In this document: positions 1-11,951 of the stretch, piece after piece
Numbering within the stretch: the first letter of the stretch is position 1
Layout: every line of letters starts with the position of its first letter
From: Rhabdornis inornatus
Lineage: Eukaryota; Chordata; Aves; Passeriformes; Rhabdornithidae
Assembly (NCBI GenBank): GCA_013397075.1
Contig: VWZS01001992.1
Location: 1-64,000, forward strand
DNA length: 64,000 bases
Direction: 5' to 3'
Notes under the pieces: model-generated
Told to the model about the DNA's origin: nothing
Database searches by the model: none
The model's input: only the letters and a program-made list of their open reading frames with translations
Translations under genes and position numbers: made by a program

Positions 1-3000
1 TGTGGTAGCAGCTTGTGACATCATCTTCATGTTCTACAGTCTCAAAATAGATCAATTTTGAAAGCAGCAAACATAAACAAGTGTCAGTTTAATGAAAACC
101 ATTCCTAAAAACTGTAATGCAGAAAAACATAATCACGGTAAGGACTTGCATTAGTTAAATCCATTTCATTTAATCCATGACTAATATGACAAAACAGAAC
201 CCTCTGACTGGATGTGGTTCATGACAAATGCATAGACACACTTAAAGATTTTGTTTACAATTAAAATCTTAAGACCAGGATTACTATTAGGCAGTGGTGA
301 TGGTTTGATGTTAGAAGCACATGGTATCAAAACCCAAAGCCAGAATTCCTAGGAATAAAGTCTCAGCCACGTGATTTTCTGTTGTCACTACCAATCTGCC
401 TCACTGCTTCAGTTATAAGTCCAGATACCGAGACACAGCAGATAAAATGAGCTTCCATAGCTTACTTATATGCTTGATATCAAACACTAGCATTGGTGCT
501 CTCACTGGTTTAAAATGCAGTGTCACACACAAAAGTATGTTAATGCCTCCTCTGATGGGAAACCAGTAAAAACATCTTCTGCAATACACTCCCGCTAATA
601 ACCTGTGCTGGATGCTGGCTACGATTAGATCATGTGTCTTTTATATCTCTACACCTGTAGCAGAGAGACTGGAACATGGAATACAAGCCCTACGTTACAT
701 GCATACAGAAAAGAGGAGCACTGTTCTAATACATTAAGAGATTAGGTAGAGCACAGTCCTGCCTCTTCCCCAAAGACCTAGTACCTGCTAGCAGTCAACC
801 ATTCCCATATGCACTGGATAAGCTTAATACTGTCACTTCTTTGTATGTAAGCAAAAAATCTAAACATAATAGTCTTTTCAAGAGCTCAGTTGACTAAGAG
901 CACTGATTAATGATCTAGTATCAAATAAACACATAGAATACTGGATTTATGAGTGAATCACTATCACTGATTGCTGTCCCTCACCCTTACCTGTCCCTTC
1001 ACAGGGAAAGAGGCCCTGTGCTCTGCAATGCCTCTCTCAGGCACTGCACGTGCACTGGGCACTGTCACAACCCATTGTAGGGGTTTACTTATGCACAGAA
1101 ATTTGTTTCGTTCTGCAGGCAGCACTGTTATTGATACAAGATGGCCTCTTTACCAAAATGAAAAAGGAAAGATTCAGTCCTCAGTAAAAGTACGATTTAA
1201 AAAGTGACTATGTCTGTGCATGTCAGTTTTCAGACCCATAGCTTGGCTGAGCAAATGAACACTTAGGAAACTCTAAGAAGAATTTTGAGATGTTTAAAAA
1301 TTTATTTAGAGACAGATAGGAGGCATACTTGTTTCTTGTTATTTCAGCCATTAGCTGAAATAACAAGAAACAAGAAGGGTAATGTTATTTAAGTACTGAG
1401 AGTTTTTAGCATAATCCTAAAAGCAAATGCAATGTAAGACGTGCTGCATATAGACCCACCAAGAATTGTTTCAGCTAATTCCATTCCGTTATTGGAAAAT
1501 GAGCAGAGAAGTAGCTCTGTTAAGAAAAGATGGAGCAGAAAAATCTAATTGAAGCAAAGTGGGATGTAAAGTATTGTGCAGCATTAGCAGCTGTATCCCA
1601 GTCCAAGTGAAACTGCTGACTGTAACTCCCTCTTACATATCGCAGTCCAATGGGTTCCTAGCAAGGTCTTCCTATGAAGAGGCTAAGGGCTAATGCCCTT
1701 CTTATTTTCCACAAGTCTTTCAGGGCAGGTTTCAAGAAATACTGCCAAATATCCATACCTAAGAAAGCACTCTAACATGTCTTCAGACTTCTCTCCCATA
1801 TAATTCTTTAGCTCTCTTATTCTCTTAGTCTCAACACTGAAGCCTTTTAAAAATTAATCTCACTTACTGTCCCTGATTTTCAGCCAAAGTCCCTGATTTT
1901 CTCTCCCTGCTTCACTACATCATTGTCATCTCCTTGCCAAGAACTCAGAAGAAACATTATTTTTATTTTTGAAGGTTTCTTCCAATTCTAAAAACTCCTC
2001 AGAACTGAAATGCTTTTCAGCCTTTCGTGCCTTTCAATTTCACTTATTCTCATTTATGCTATGCCCTCTTCCTTTTTTTCTTTCAAGCTTTCCTTTCCTT
2101 TACAATGCTTTCCTTTACGGCTTTTCCTGCATTCTCCCCACTATATAGATGCAGAGAGAATGGTTTTTACTCCACCACAAGCCCAGCAACTGAGTCTCGG
2201 CCCGTGTAGTTCAGCTGAGCTCCATCATTATTCGGTCTGGTTACTTTCTTCCATTCCATAATAAAAGAAGTCAGGGAGCTAGGTCACAGCCAACAGTAAC
2301 TATTATCTGCTGATTTTGTTCTCTGTCTTTTCTGAAAAGGAACACTGAGAAATCTAAATACAGAGTTTCAGCTGGCACTGTAAGGGCAAAAGGTAGAACG
2401 AGATATACGTCTCTCTGTGATTAAAACTAGGGCCGCCTTTAAACCAATAATACAAATTTTCCTGGTGCAATGTCCTAATATCCTGAGTCATTCAAAGACT
2501 GCAACACAGCAATATAATAGATTCTGAGAGGCTTCAAAATAATGAAACACTTCTGGTTTGATAATATACAGGACACATTTATCATTATGTGTTTGCCACT
2601 GAATGTATTCTTAGCAGACTCAGGTGAGTGAAATTCAAAGAACTACAAGTCCTGCTGTGGAGTCCCAACAGAAAGTTGAGAAAAGCAGATAGAAGAAAAA
2701 CAACAGTGGAAATCTATATGACTTATGCCTTATACCCACTTTACTGGTTCAATCTGATACAACAGATCTGGCAACAAAGAAGGGCTGGAAACAACCTCAG
2801 CGGGGGCCCTCACATGACTGCATGTGTTTATTTGTCCAGGTTTATTCATAATGTACTTGAGAACTGAACTAGGGTCATCTCGCTGCTGCCAGGAGTTGGT
2901 AACAAATGATCTGTACAAATACTGAGAGCCTGCCTGGTCAAATGGGATAAAGGTTAGTTGTTCTACAGGAAGTTTACTCCTAAAAATAGTGTGACTGAAT

Positions 3001-3540
3001 AAACAGTACTTGACTTTAGAAAACCTGAGATGGTCAATAACCTTGTTGCTGCAAAGGAGAGAAACAAAGCTGTAGAAATTGCACTAATTACACCTCTTAT
3101 ATCCCAGAACACTTCAGAAGACTGCATGATGGAAGGCAAAAAGTACAAGTTTCTGTCTCACTGAGCTCACCAACATACAGCCAGTCTAAGTATCAATGAA
3201 TATGTGTAAGGAGACAACAAAAGGGTGAGAAATGCAGTTACACCAGAAAGTGATACCAAGATCTGTCACAAAAGCCACATGGCCCTGGAAATGTTTCTGC
3301 CTTCACAATGTGCAAAGTAAGACATTCCTTTATTGGGGGTTATGAAGATCAGCATTTCTGGCCTGCTTCCTTATATGGTAAGGAATTGTAAGGCTCTGAA
3401 GGCAAACATAAAATTTAATAGCTCTTAAATTCATAAAACTCATGTCATTGCTCTTTTCAGTATGGTGTATACAGTATGCATTCAAGTTTTTCTTCATTCA
3501 TGTTGTCATCCCTCAGAAACTAATCATTAGATTTGCAGAT
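1..3540. other. Intergenic DNA, no gene recognised
   Basis: AT-rich sequence without any open frame resembling a known protein or flanked by convincing splice sites. In mammals the genes on this side of GYG1 are the carboxypeptidases CPA3 and CPB1, but I see no carboxypeptidase motif here. The only structure that stands out is the perfect inverted repeat at 1328-1374, listed separately. Confidence 0.5.
1328..1374. repeat. Perfect 21-bp inverted repeat with 5-nt loop
   Basis: The left arm (1328-1348, beginning CTTGTTTCTTG) is the exact reverse complement of the right arm (1354-1374), with CATTA as the loop. Pairing stops at both outer ends. A transcript from either strand could form a 47-nt hairpin with no mismatch, and the DNA could extrude as a cruciform. 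No gene or transposon ends coincide with it. It could be a recent local templated inversion, or a small hairpin RNA locus. Confidence 0.9.
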
Positions 3541-3700
3541 AATCATAGAAAGGCTTGGGTAGAAGGGATCTGAAAGATCATCTGGTTCCAACCCCTACCT
3601 CGCTTCCACCACAGGCAGGGATGTCAACCATTAGAACAGGTTGCTTAGGGCCCCATCCAACCTGGCCTGGAACACTTACAGGGCTGGGTCAAGAGATATT
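3541..3700 (-). mobile_element. CR1 LINE 3'-end fragment
   Basis: The plus strand reads as the reverse complement of an avian CR1 tail: an AATCATAGAA start, then segments matching the tail around GGTTCCAACCCC, ACAGGTTGCT and CCATCCAACCTGGCC. The element therefore runs on the minus strand and is 5'-truncated, as most CR1 copies are. The purine microsatellite begins about 25 bp beyond its truncated end. Confidence 0.8.
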
Positions 3701-3723
3701 ATGCTGCATCAAACCAGTAGTTG

Positions 3724-3938
3724 GAAAAAGAAAAAAGAAAAAGAAAAAGAAAAAGAAAAAGAAAAAGAAAAAGAAAAAGAAAAAGAAGAAAAGGGAAAAA
3801 AAGAAAGGAAAAAGGAAAAAGGAAAAAGGAAAAAGGAAAAAGGAAAAAGGAAAAAGGAAAAAGGAAAAAGGAAAAAGGAAAAAGGAAAAAGGAAAAAGGA
3901 AAAAGGAAAAAGGAAAAAGGAAAAAGGAAAGGAAAGGA
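3724..3938. repeat. A-rich microsatellite, (AAAAAG)n passing into (AAAAAGG)n
   Basis: About ten hexamers of AAAAAG (to about 3790) are followed, after a short irregular stretch, by roughly eighteen heptamers of AAAAAGG (about 3800-3928). The strand is purely purine, so long open frames in all phases here are artefacts. The switch of unit length from 6 to 7 suggests a single G insertion that then spread by slippage. Confidence 0.95.
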
Positions 3939-3939
3939 C

Positions 3940-6900
3940 AAGCTGTTAAAAACATTCCGAGGTCTTCATCAGATCAAATAATGATGTGGCAGACCTAAAT
4001 AAAATTAGCTGAGCCATATACAAATCGAAGGCAATTGCTCAGAGTTTAGGTAGGTATGTATCAGCTAGATTGTCTCTGAAAGAAAAGAGAGCAGACAACT
4101 TTGAAGTAAAAGAGAAGTTAGTAAGGGGATGACACTGGGGACAGTGTTAGGGAAGAGAAACAGGTAGTTTGCCTCACTAACAGAGAAGTTAAGTAGGAGG
4201 TTTATTGTGATATGCCATAAAATGAGTAAGGCTACTACTGAGTCCATGGTTTTATTTGAGGCTAAAGGATGTCTCGTGTCCAAAAGCTTGTCTACTTTCT
4301 TCTACTAAATCAGCTGACCTAGTAAAGACCTCTACCTGTGATTTCTGTTTCTTATGTCCTGCTGTACTGTCCACGGTCATGTTTCAATGTCACAGACATC
4401 ATATTGAAGTAAGGGGAATTCCACAGCTCGCTCCCCCGTACACTGCAACAGGCACTAAAACTCTCTCTGTACCAGCCATGATTATCGGTGAAGATACACT
4501 TGGGCACAGGTTTTTGAAGGCTGTGATGAGCAGTTACAAAACAATTATTGAGATTTCCCTATCAGAGTTGTTTAATATAAGCAGCTCATAAAAAGCCAGA
4601 TTAAAAATTGGAAGACCCCTACTTCAACATACTGTTCATGGTCCTGTCCATCTCTGTTTATCATCTTAACAGTTTAATGGCCACATTCTCCAGCATGACT
4701 CTGCAGTGCATAAAAGCCCTCTTACTGATTATCTGACATGTCTCAATCCTTTCATCTATGACAGATGTCCCAAATCGCTACTCCTGCTGCTTCCTCATTT
4801 CCTGCTCTTTTGTTCTTCTTCCACTTCTCATCTGGACCAATGCATAGCTTTGATCTGTCTCAACTCCCCAAGTACAGTTAAGAAGCAATACAAAACAGAA
4901 GAACAGTATATAAATAGTAATTATTAGGAAAATGCAGTGCTTTTACCTTCATTTCTCTTACTTCAGAACAAAACTGTCATCTCTACTACAAGTAATCATA
5001 AAAGGGTGTCATTACAAGTTTCCATATAATATTTGAAGAGTACCAGTGGCTCTATATATACCTAAACTGCTAGAAAGAAGAAACACATTATTTTAAGTGA
5101 AGCTATAGACATTAAATGTGCCAGGGATGAAGAAGATAATGGAACCAAAACAATTTCTACTATGCTATTCGTAATTGTTACTGGCTACATAAAAGGGGAT
5201 TACTCTTTGCTGTACCTTTTTCTCAATGAAACACATTTCCTCAACATATATTGACATAAATGATTCTGTGTTTTATCCAAATGGGCTTCTCGAACATAAC
5301 CCTTATCGATGTTAAGTGCTTAATAACTACAAGCTAAATGGTCTCTCAGCAGGACCATTATACCCATTATACCTTTAAATAAAACAAATTTCAACTTAGG
5401 TACAAAGTGGGATGTTTGTAGTCTTTTTTTTTTTTTTGTCTTTTTTTTTCCCCAGCAAGAATCATGCCACAGATAATTCTGTATTATTGCTTTTTAAAAA
5501 AGCTTTAAAAAACATTTAGAAGAAAAATACCGGCTGAGAATTTCTACCGGCAAATTTTTATTCCTTTTATAATAGAGAATTCAGGAATAAAACCCAGAAA
5601 CTTCATAGCAGTCACCCCTAAGGGATCTAAAATATTCCAAACGTCCCTTGATAATGGTTATTAGAAGAATATGTGGGATCCCTTAAATAACAAAAAATAT
5701 GCCTTAAACTTTTCCTGAAACACTACAAATTTCCAGATGATGCTGGGGAATACAGACTGAGAAAGATCTGTAGCCTCGATTTAGTGCTGACAAAATATTA
5801 AAGTTAATCAGTGAAATTCACTTCATACCTAAGACACAGTCAGAACCATCACAGGGCTTCTAAAAAATTTAAATAATAATGGAAAAAATAAATTCAACCA
5901 CAAAAATAGTACTGAAAAACTCTAAGGTTCAAAGTACACTCAAATCCACCTGTTTCGTATCTTAAGTGTCACCCTCAAGAGCTATACCAGTGTAAACTGC
6001 TACACCAACTGATCTTCATATGCAATAGGCTGCATCAGAATATAAACAGTCATTAGTAAAAGTATCAGAAAAAAGCAAACAGAGCTTAGGCCTTCCGACT
6101 GTGTCAGATTTTAAAACAACCAACCAAATCTCTTTCCACCCCCAGTTAGTACTAGCTATTAAATTTATCTTCCTATGAGCAACTAATGTAAAGAATGCAG
6201 GGCATGGGTAACGTGATTGCTGTTGCCCAGCCCAGTGAACAGAACTGCTGCATCTGCATTGTGAACAATCTGGAAGCTGTGGGGAAACATTGATGAAAAT
6301 CCTGATAAAAGACAATGAAAAAATAACCGGACTGTTCAGTCAGAAAAGCATGAGTGTTGTTTTAATGTTTGCACAGGATAAATAATGCTATGGCCTGTAT
6401 GGACTATGCAGATGGAAAAACATCATTGAGCCACACCTGATACACATGGACCAATTAATAAGAGAAGGCATCGTCAAACTACTTATGTCCAGCTTCCTAA
6501 CATAGTCCTAAAATATATTTAAGAAACCCATCACATACAGCATATACTGCAAGGCAGCAATATTTGACAGCTATTCTAACTATGAGAGAGTGCAAAATTA
6601 AGGATTAACCTTTTAACATGTGGACATTTTCTTGAAATGAGAGATAGCAAACGTACCCAGCATGACATGACACAGCAAGAAGTTGTTTTCTCCAGACTTT
6701 CAACAGAAAAACAATTCTTTATCTCTTAGAGTGAAATTTACAGCACTTACAGCACACAATCAGTGTGACTGAGGCACTCATAAGACTGACTCAGCACTCC
6801 TTTAACAGTTCACTAGATATATTTTTTTATGCCCAGCCTAAGTATTTTTTAGTACTGTGACAAGACCTCTGTCCTTCAGCACTTTCGACATCAGATTTAG

Positions 6901-7500
6901 CAGAGATGGGTTTCACGCCTACAGACCATTTTGTGCTATGATGGTTTTGACAACAAGGACTTCTGATCATCATTTTATAATGGCCTTTTTCTAATGCAAA
7001 CCCGCACATCCTAAGATAAAACTCTACTTAAAGAAGGCCTTACTAATTAGCCCTTGAGCACACTCGCATACTGGGGTCAAGAACTCAGGAATGTGTACCT
7101 CTAGGTTCACATCATTCAGCTCTCATGGTCAGGTGTGGAACTTGTTACACCACAGATCTATACTGCTGATGTTCTGTGGAGTCCCGAGAAAACAGTGCAA
7201 GAAAGATCAGTGTTGCCCAAACTGAAACAATTTTGAATTGCTTTGGTCATGATGAAACAATTCCTTAGAAGTCAATTAAAATGATCTCCCAATCAATATT
7301 GCTGTTGCTTCCTGCTAGCAGAAACTGCAAACTATCTACCCGTTTAATCTAAATGAACCCTATGATCACTTCAGTAAAAATGAGTGTAGTAATGGTAAAA
7401 CGCTCAGAGATGGGGAATTAATGCTTATATAGATTTTTGACAACTACAATTGATGAGCATTACTGTTAGTGCATAATCTCTATTAAAACAGTCTAGTCCT
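3940..7500. other. Intergenic DNA, no gene recognised
   Basis: AT-rich single-copy-looking sequence with a poly-T run near 5425-5455. Short open frames exist, but none has a recognisable domain or splice context, and none repeats elsewhere in the window. Confidence 0.45.
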
Positions 7501-7509
7501 ACACAAAGA

Positions 7510-7890
7510 CTCTGGCTTTGTCTAGTTCAAAGAGGGGGCTGAGGGGCAACCTCATTGCTCCCTGAAGGTTCCTGAGGAGGGGGTGTGGAGAGGAAGGTGC
7601 TGGGCTCTTCTCCCTGGGAGCTGGGGACAGAATGCCTGAGAATGGGTCAAAGCTGTTCCAGGGGAGATTCAGGCTAGACATTATTAGGAAGCATTTCTTT
7701 ACCAAGAGAGCGGTGAAACACTGGAACCAGCTTCCTGGAAGATGGTTGATGCCCCAGGTATGTCAGTGTTTAGAGGCATTTTGATTATGCTCTTAATAAT
7801 ATGCTTTAACAATGTTTCACCACCTGAAGTGGTCAGTCAGTTGAACTAGATAATCAATGTTGACCTTTTCCAAATGAACTATTCTATTCT
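7510..7890 (+). mobile_element. CR1 LINE 3'-end fragment ending at an assembly gap
   Basis: The sequence follows the CR1 3' region in order: a GGGGCAACCTCATTGCTCC segment, GGGGAGATTCAGGCTAGACAT, a TTTCTTTACC segment, GAACTAGATAATCAATG, and the terminal ATTCTATTCT repeat. It is diverged and 5'-truncated. The CR1 3' terminus abuts the single N at 7891, so a contig ended exactly in this dispersed repeat. Confidence 0.85.
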
Positions 7891-7891
7891 N
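7891..7891. other. Single-N assembly junction
   Basis: A lone N at the 3' terminus of a CR1 element. The other N in the window (11951) marks a demonstrable contig overlap, so this one is also likely to be a join between contigs rather than an ambiguous base. Confidence 0.7.
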
Positions 7892-8140
7892 ACCCTAAAG
7901 TTAATTACTTGGCCTAGCCTGGAGGAAGTACTATGTTGAAATTCAACAAAAATCTATCACGGAACAGAAGCATTGCTGTAAGTCTAAGTAACTTGGTGGA
8001 AGTATTGGCACTGCTTCTTCTCAAATCCCTGCTGAAATTTCTTGAGAGCTTTGCATCTCCAGGAATTTTATCATCTGCTAGTTTTTTAAGCATTAAGAGT
8101 CCTAGTACTTCCTGTAGTAAGGAAGAACATGACTGTTCAG

Positions 8141-11100
8141 GTGACATACTAGAATTTTGTATTTTGAGAGAGTTTAAAATTCTGCTCTGTGGAGGTAAGA
8201 AATTATAAGAGTTATTGCTACCTACTGAGGTAGAAAACAGCTAGAATTTGGATACATGATTGCAACTCCCCTATACAAACACAGAGCAAGAAAGTGTTCT
8301 ACTGATTCAAGTCAAGTGGCAAAGAGAGGAAAAAAGAGAAATACATAGCTGTCCTGCTTGTACTTATCACCACGGCAAATAATGAGCAGAACTGGTAACA
8401 AACCCCTGCTTTCTGCTCTCAGCCACATGTCCTGATCAGTAGGTCCCATGGCCTTCCATCTCAAAAGAATCACTAGAAAAGGGGAGCAGGCAAAGATGAA
8501 GCAGAGGGCAATTTAGGAGAAGAAAACACATACACCTGCCTTGTTTAGCCTATTTGCCAAAGGAAAAGAGGCTTATAAACTAGTTGTACATGGTTCCGTG
8601 ATCTTCAGTGATAATTTAACCTTTTCATTAAGTGTAAGAAAGCAGCGGGAGGTTTCAGCATTAGAACTTTTTAACAGTCTTGTATAGACTGGTGAGAGAG
8701 GTAACTATTTCTCCAATGAGAAATAAAGGTTCACCACCAATTTTCTTCTTAATAGATGCCGAGTTAATCATGCAACCAGGAGAAGAGCTTGCACTGCAGC
8801 TTGCTTGCATGGCAGATCACTGAGAATCAACCCAAAAGACAATACAAGAGAAACTGAGACCTACTCACTTCCCTGCATATAGGAATGTTTATTGTGCTAC
8901 CTAGAAGAAATTACAAGAATTCCTCAATCCACTAAACATCTGCTCACTGCAATGCATTAGGTAACATGAACCAAGCAAACTACAGATTTTCAGATTATCA
9001 CATTTATGTAGCAGGTGTATTTTTTTTAAGAAAACAAGGTCAGAACTATAATTAGCTCTGGGATGGGCAAAGAGAATATCCATTAGGAAAGGAGAATGTG
9101 AAAAGCTAAAATAAGTTGGAGTGACAACATAATATTTTAATTCTTCAAATAGAAACATGAAAGCTTTTTCAGTCCTACTGGAGTAAGTTACATTACATTG
9201 AAATCCTAGCACTGGGAAAAAATTGTGCCAAATATTTAAATTCTATGCAGACTGCTCTGAATACTCAATAACTGTTCAGTCTTACTTTGCAGTAAGGTCA
9301 AGGTAGGAAGAGCTTCAAAAAGAGGAGGGGATGACCCAGAACAGTTTTCGTCATCAGGGAAGTTTGTGAAAATTTCAGGGCAAGACAGAGATGGCTGGAC
9401 AAAAATGAAATCAAATTTCTCCATATAATTCTTTTCATCTATCAATGCACTTCACACCATTAAGGCCTCTTTCCTAACCAGACAGATTACCATTTTGATG
9501 CTGTAAAAACTGAATTCCAGTACTTTAAACTTGGACTGGATACATTGAATCAACTCTTCTGGGTTGCTTTTAAAAATATTTCCCCCCGGATTTTGCAGAG
9601 GCAGAAATACTGTTTAACTCTGAAACCTTCTCTACAATGTTGTATTAACTTAATGGTTGGACTCCTTGTGCACATTTGCAAAATTATTAAGTACAATTAA
9701 TTTAAGTGGCTATTCAAGTTCAGAAGTTTACACTAAACAGTCCTGTTCAGGGACAGTAGTTTCTGTTACTGCTATGTAAATTCTAAGTGTATTTCAAAGC
9801 TATTCTTTAGTACTTGGTGTTTTGAAATCCCTTTCTAATTACATTATAAACAAGTTCCTATTAAAATACCATTATCAGTCATTAAAAGTAGGATGGCGTA
9901 TAATGTATAAGGGTAATTGGACTTCTATGACATGCATGGTGATGGAATTTTTTAATTGTATGATGACAGGACCATTTCCCATAGGACTTGCACCTTGTTC
10001 AGTGTGCCAGTATTCACCTAATGAGCTGCTATGCAGCATTTTGTCCATAATTTCAGAATGCTGTCTCTTTATCCAGCAAAATCTCTTCCTTCTCCCTCCT
10101 TGCTAGGTTTTTATTAAGTCTTAATGTGTGCTGAGAAGTAATAGTTTTCCTGGTTAGTTCCCATCCTCACATCTTACTTACCTTAACCTAGTCTTAAATT
10201 TATTCCCTTCCATAAAAACTGAGGCCTAGCTGGTTTTTTTGCTCAGCCTATCCTAGGCTTAGATGCTTTCCTATCCTAGCCCTCATCTCACGAGAGCTTT
10301 TCCTGAGCATTCTTATCTTTTCTGTGGGTTTTTTCTCTTCTATCTTCATGTCACGTGATCTTTTCTTCCATTTGTACTGGAAGCCAATGGCATACCTGTT
10401 TCTCTCTCAGGTTCTTCCTGTGACTTTTCCCTTCAGGTTATGGAGAAAGAAGAGTAAACAGTCAGTACAAAGCCACAGATGTATATGCAATCAAGTTACA
10501 CAAGGGAACCATAAAATTTACATTCTGTTCAACCATGAACATTAGCAAAATCTCAAACGTGTATATGCAAACAAGTGTTACCATAGGGGTGGATGTGGCA
10601 CTTCTCCGTCACATTTTCAAGCTGAATACTGGCAATCCTAGGGGTTGTTTTTTTCTGATTGTTTAATGTGGAAACCAGAAGGAATTATGCTCTTTCGCTC
10701 CACTCTAACATAACACAAAAGAACCAAGGGAAGGGGGGAGGGCAGTCACCAACAGCAGCTATTCTATTGTTTTCTCTCAAAAACTTGGCAAAGCAACAAG
10801 CTAGACACAGCTGAAATGTGCTGGCTAAAAATTTCTCAAAACTTTCATCTGAAACAGACACAAACCATGCCTAATAGCATCATAGAGAAAGTTTGTCAAA
10901 GCTGCGGATACCTGAAAGAAGGGTTGCATGCCAAAAAATATTAGCAATCCCTATACGTGTACAACATTACTAGCATTGCCTACAATTCTGACTCACACAC
11001 TTTTATGCACACAATGCATGAATTATAAATTAATGGTATGCTCTAAATGCATATTTTGATTTGGGGTTGTTATTTTGTGGTTGGTCAAGGAAGACTTCCT

Positions 11101-11950
11101 TGATTTTGGTATTTTTAGAAGTAAGTAAGTTGATTTCAAAACAGGTCTACAAAAATTGTCTCAGTTCAAACATGATCTCTCCTTCTGGGGAAATTAGGAG
11201 TTGGAGTGTTCTTTCTTCATGAGTTTGCATTTGAGATTTTGTTTCTTTTCAAAATCCTTTAATGGCTCATTTGCCATTTCAAGACAGAAGCAAATCCCCT
11301 TCCTAACAGACTTCTCTCAGTTTACTGTGATCAAAAAGCAGTTATATTTCATTGTCTTAAGGAAGTTAATGGATCACAGGAAAGGATCGGGGCATCCTGG
11401 AGGACACTAAATTGAACACAAGCCAAAAATGTGCCCTTGCTGAAAAAGTGAATGGTATTCTAGGTTGCACGAGGCAAATCGAGGGAGGGGGATCCCTGCC
11501 CTCTGTTCAGCACTGCTGAGGCCACACCTGCAGGGCTGTTCTGGGCTCCCAAGTACGGAAAACAGGAACACGCTGGAGAGAGGGCAACAAAGAGTCACAA
11601 GGATGACGAAGGGACAAGAAAGCATCTCTCCTAGGAGGAAAGGCTGAGAGAACTGGTACCGTTCAGCCTTGGAGAAGAGGCAGCTCGGCGGATCTTATCC
11701 ACTTGTACTAATACCTTCAGGGAGAGTGCCAAGAGGACGGAGCCAAGCTCTTCCTAGCGCTTTTAGTCCTTCTTCCCGCAGGGCTTAGCGGCCACAGGAG
11801 CAATGCTCTTCCAGTGTACCACCGCCGCTCGCAGCCTAAACCACGGCACCTTACCCTCTACACGGTCCTACCCTCTATGCGAGCAGTGGAGTATTTCGAA
11901 GCATTTTCAAGCACCGCTTTACCCGAGAGGCCCTAGAGTGGGTAGGCCGT
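8141..11950. repeat. First copy of a 3,810-bp direct duplication (likely assembly artefact)
   Basis: It begins GTGACATACTAG and ends GGGTAGGCCGT, and recurs at 11952-15761 with a constant offset of 3811. I saw no mismatch on comparing the copies line by line. The copies touch at the single N at 11951. Identity over 3.8 kb of non-coding DNA, with an N exactly at the junction, is what an unmerged overlap of two contig ends looks like. The copy contains a CR1 fragment but no gene that I recognise. Confidence 0.95.
11462..11755 (+). mobile_element. CR1 LINE internal 3' fragment (copy 1)
   Basis: It matches the CR1 region upstream of the 3' tail: GCACGAGGCAAATCGAGGG, CTGGGCTCCCAAGTA, AGCATCTCTCCTA, GGAAAGGCTGAGAGAACTGG, CAGCCTTGGAGAAGAGGC and GGAGCCAAGCTCTTCC. 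It lacks the terminal repeat, so it is truncated at both ends. The identical piece at 15273-15566 is the duplicate. Confidence 0.85.
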
Positions 11951-11951
11951 N
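11951..11951. other. Single-N junction between the duplicated segments
   Basis: The N separates the end of copy 1 from the start of copy 2 of an identical 3,810-bp segment. That marks a contig join where the overlap was not collapsed. Confidence 0.95.

Noticed and set aside
3555..3998. Lys/Glu/Arg-rich open frames over the purine microsatellite
   Set aside because: They are read through (AAAAAG)n and (AAAAAGG)n. All three plus frames stay open there, which shows they carry no coding information.
1..8140. CPA3 or CPB1 exons upstream of GYG1, as expected from mammalian gene order
   Set aside because: No metallocarboxypeptidase motif or exon of the family was recognised on either strand. They may lie further away or on another contig.
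11087..11107. Short palindrome TCAAGGAAG-A-CTTCCTTGA
   Set aside because: Nine-base arms are expected by chance in 64 kb. It appears twice only because of the 3.8-kb duplication.
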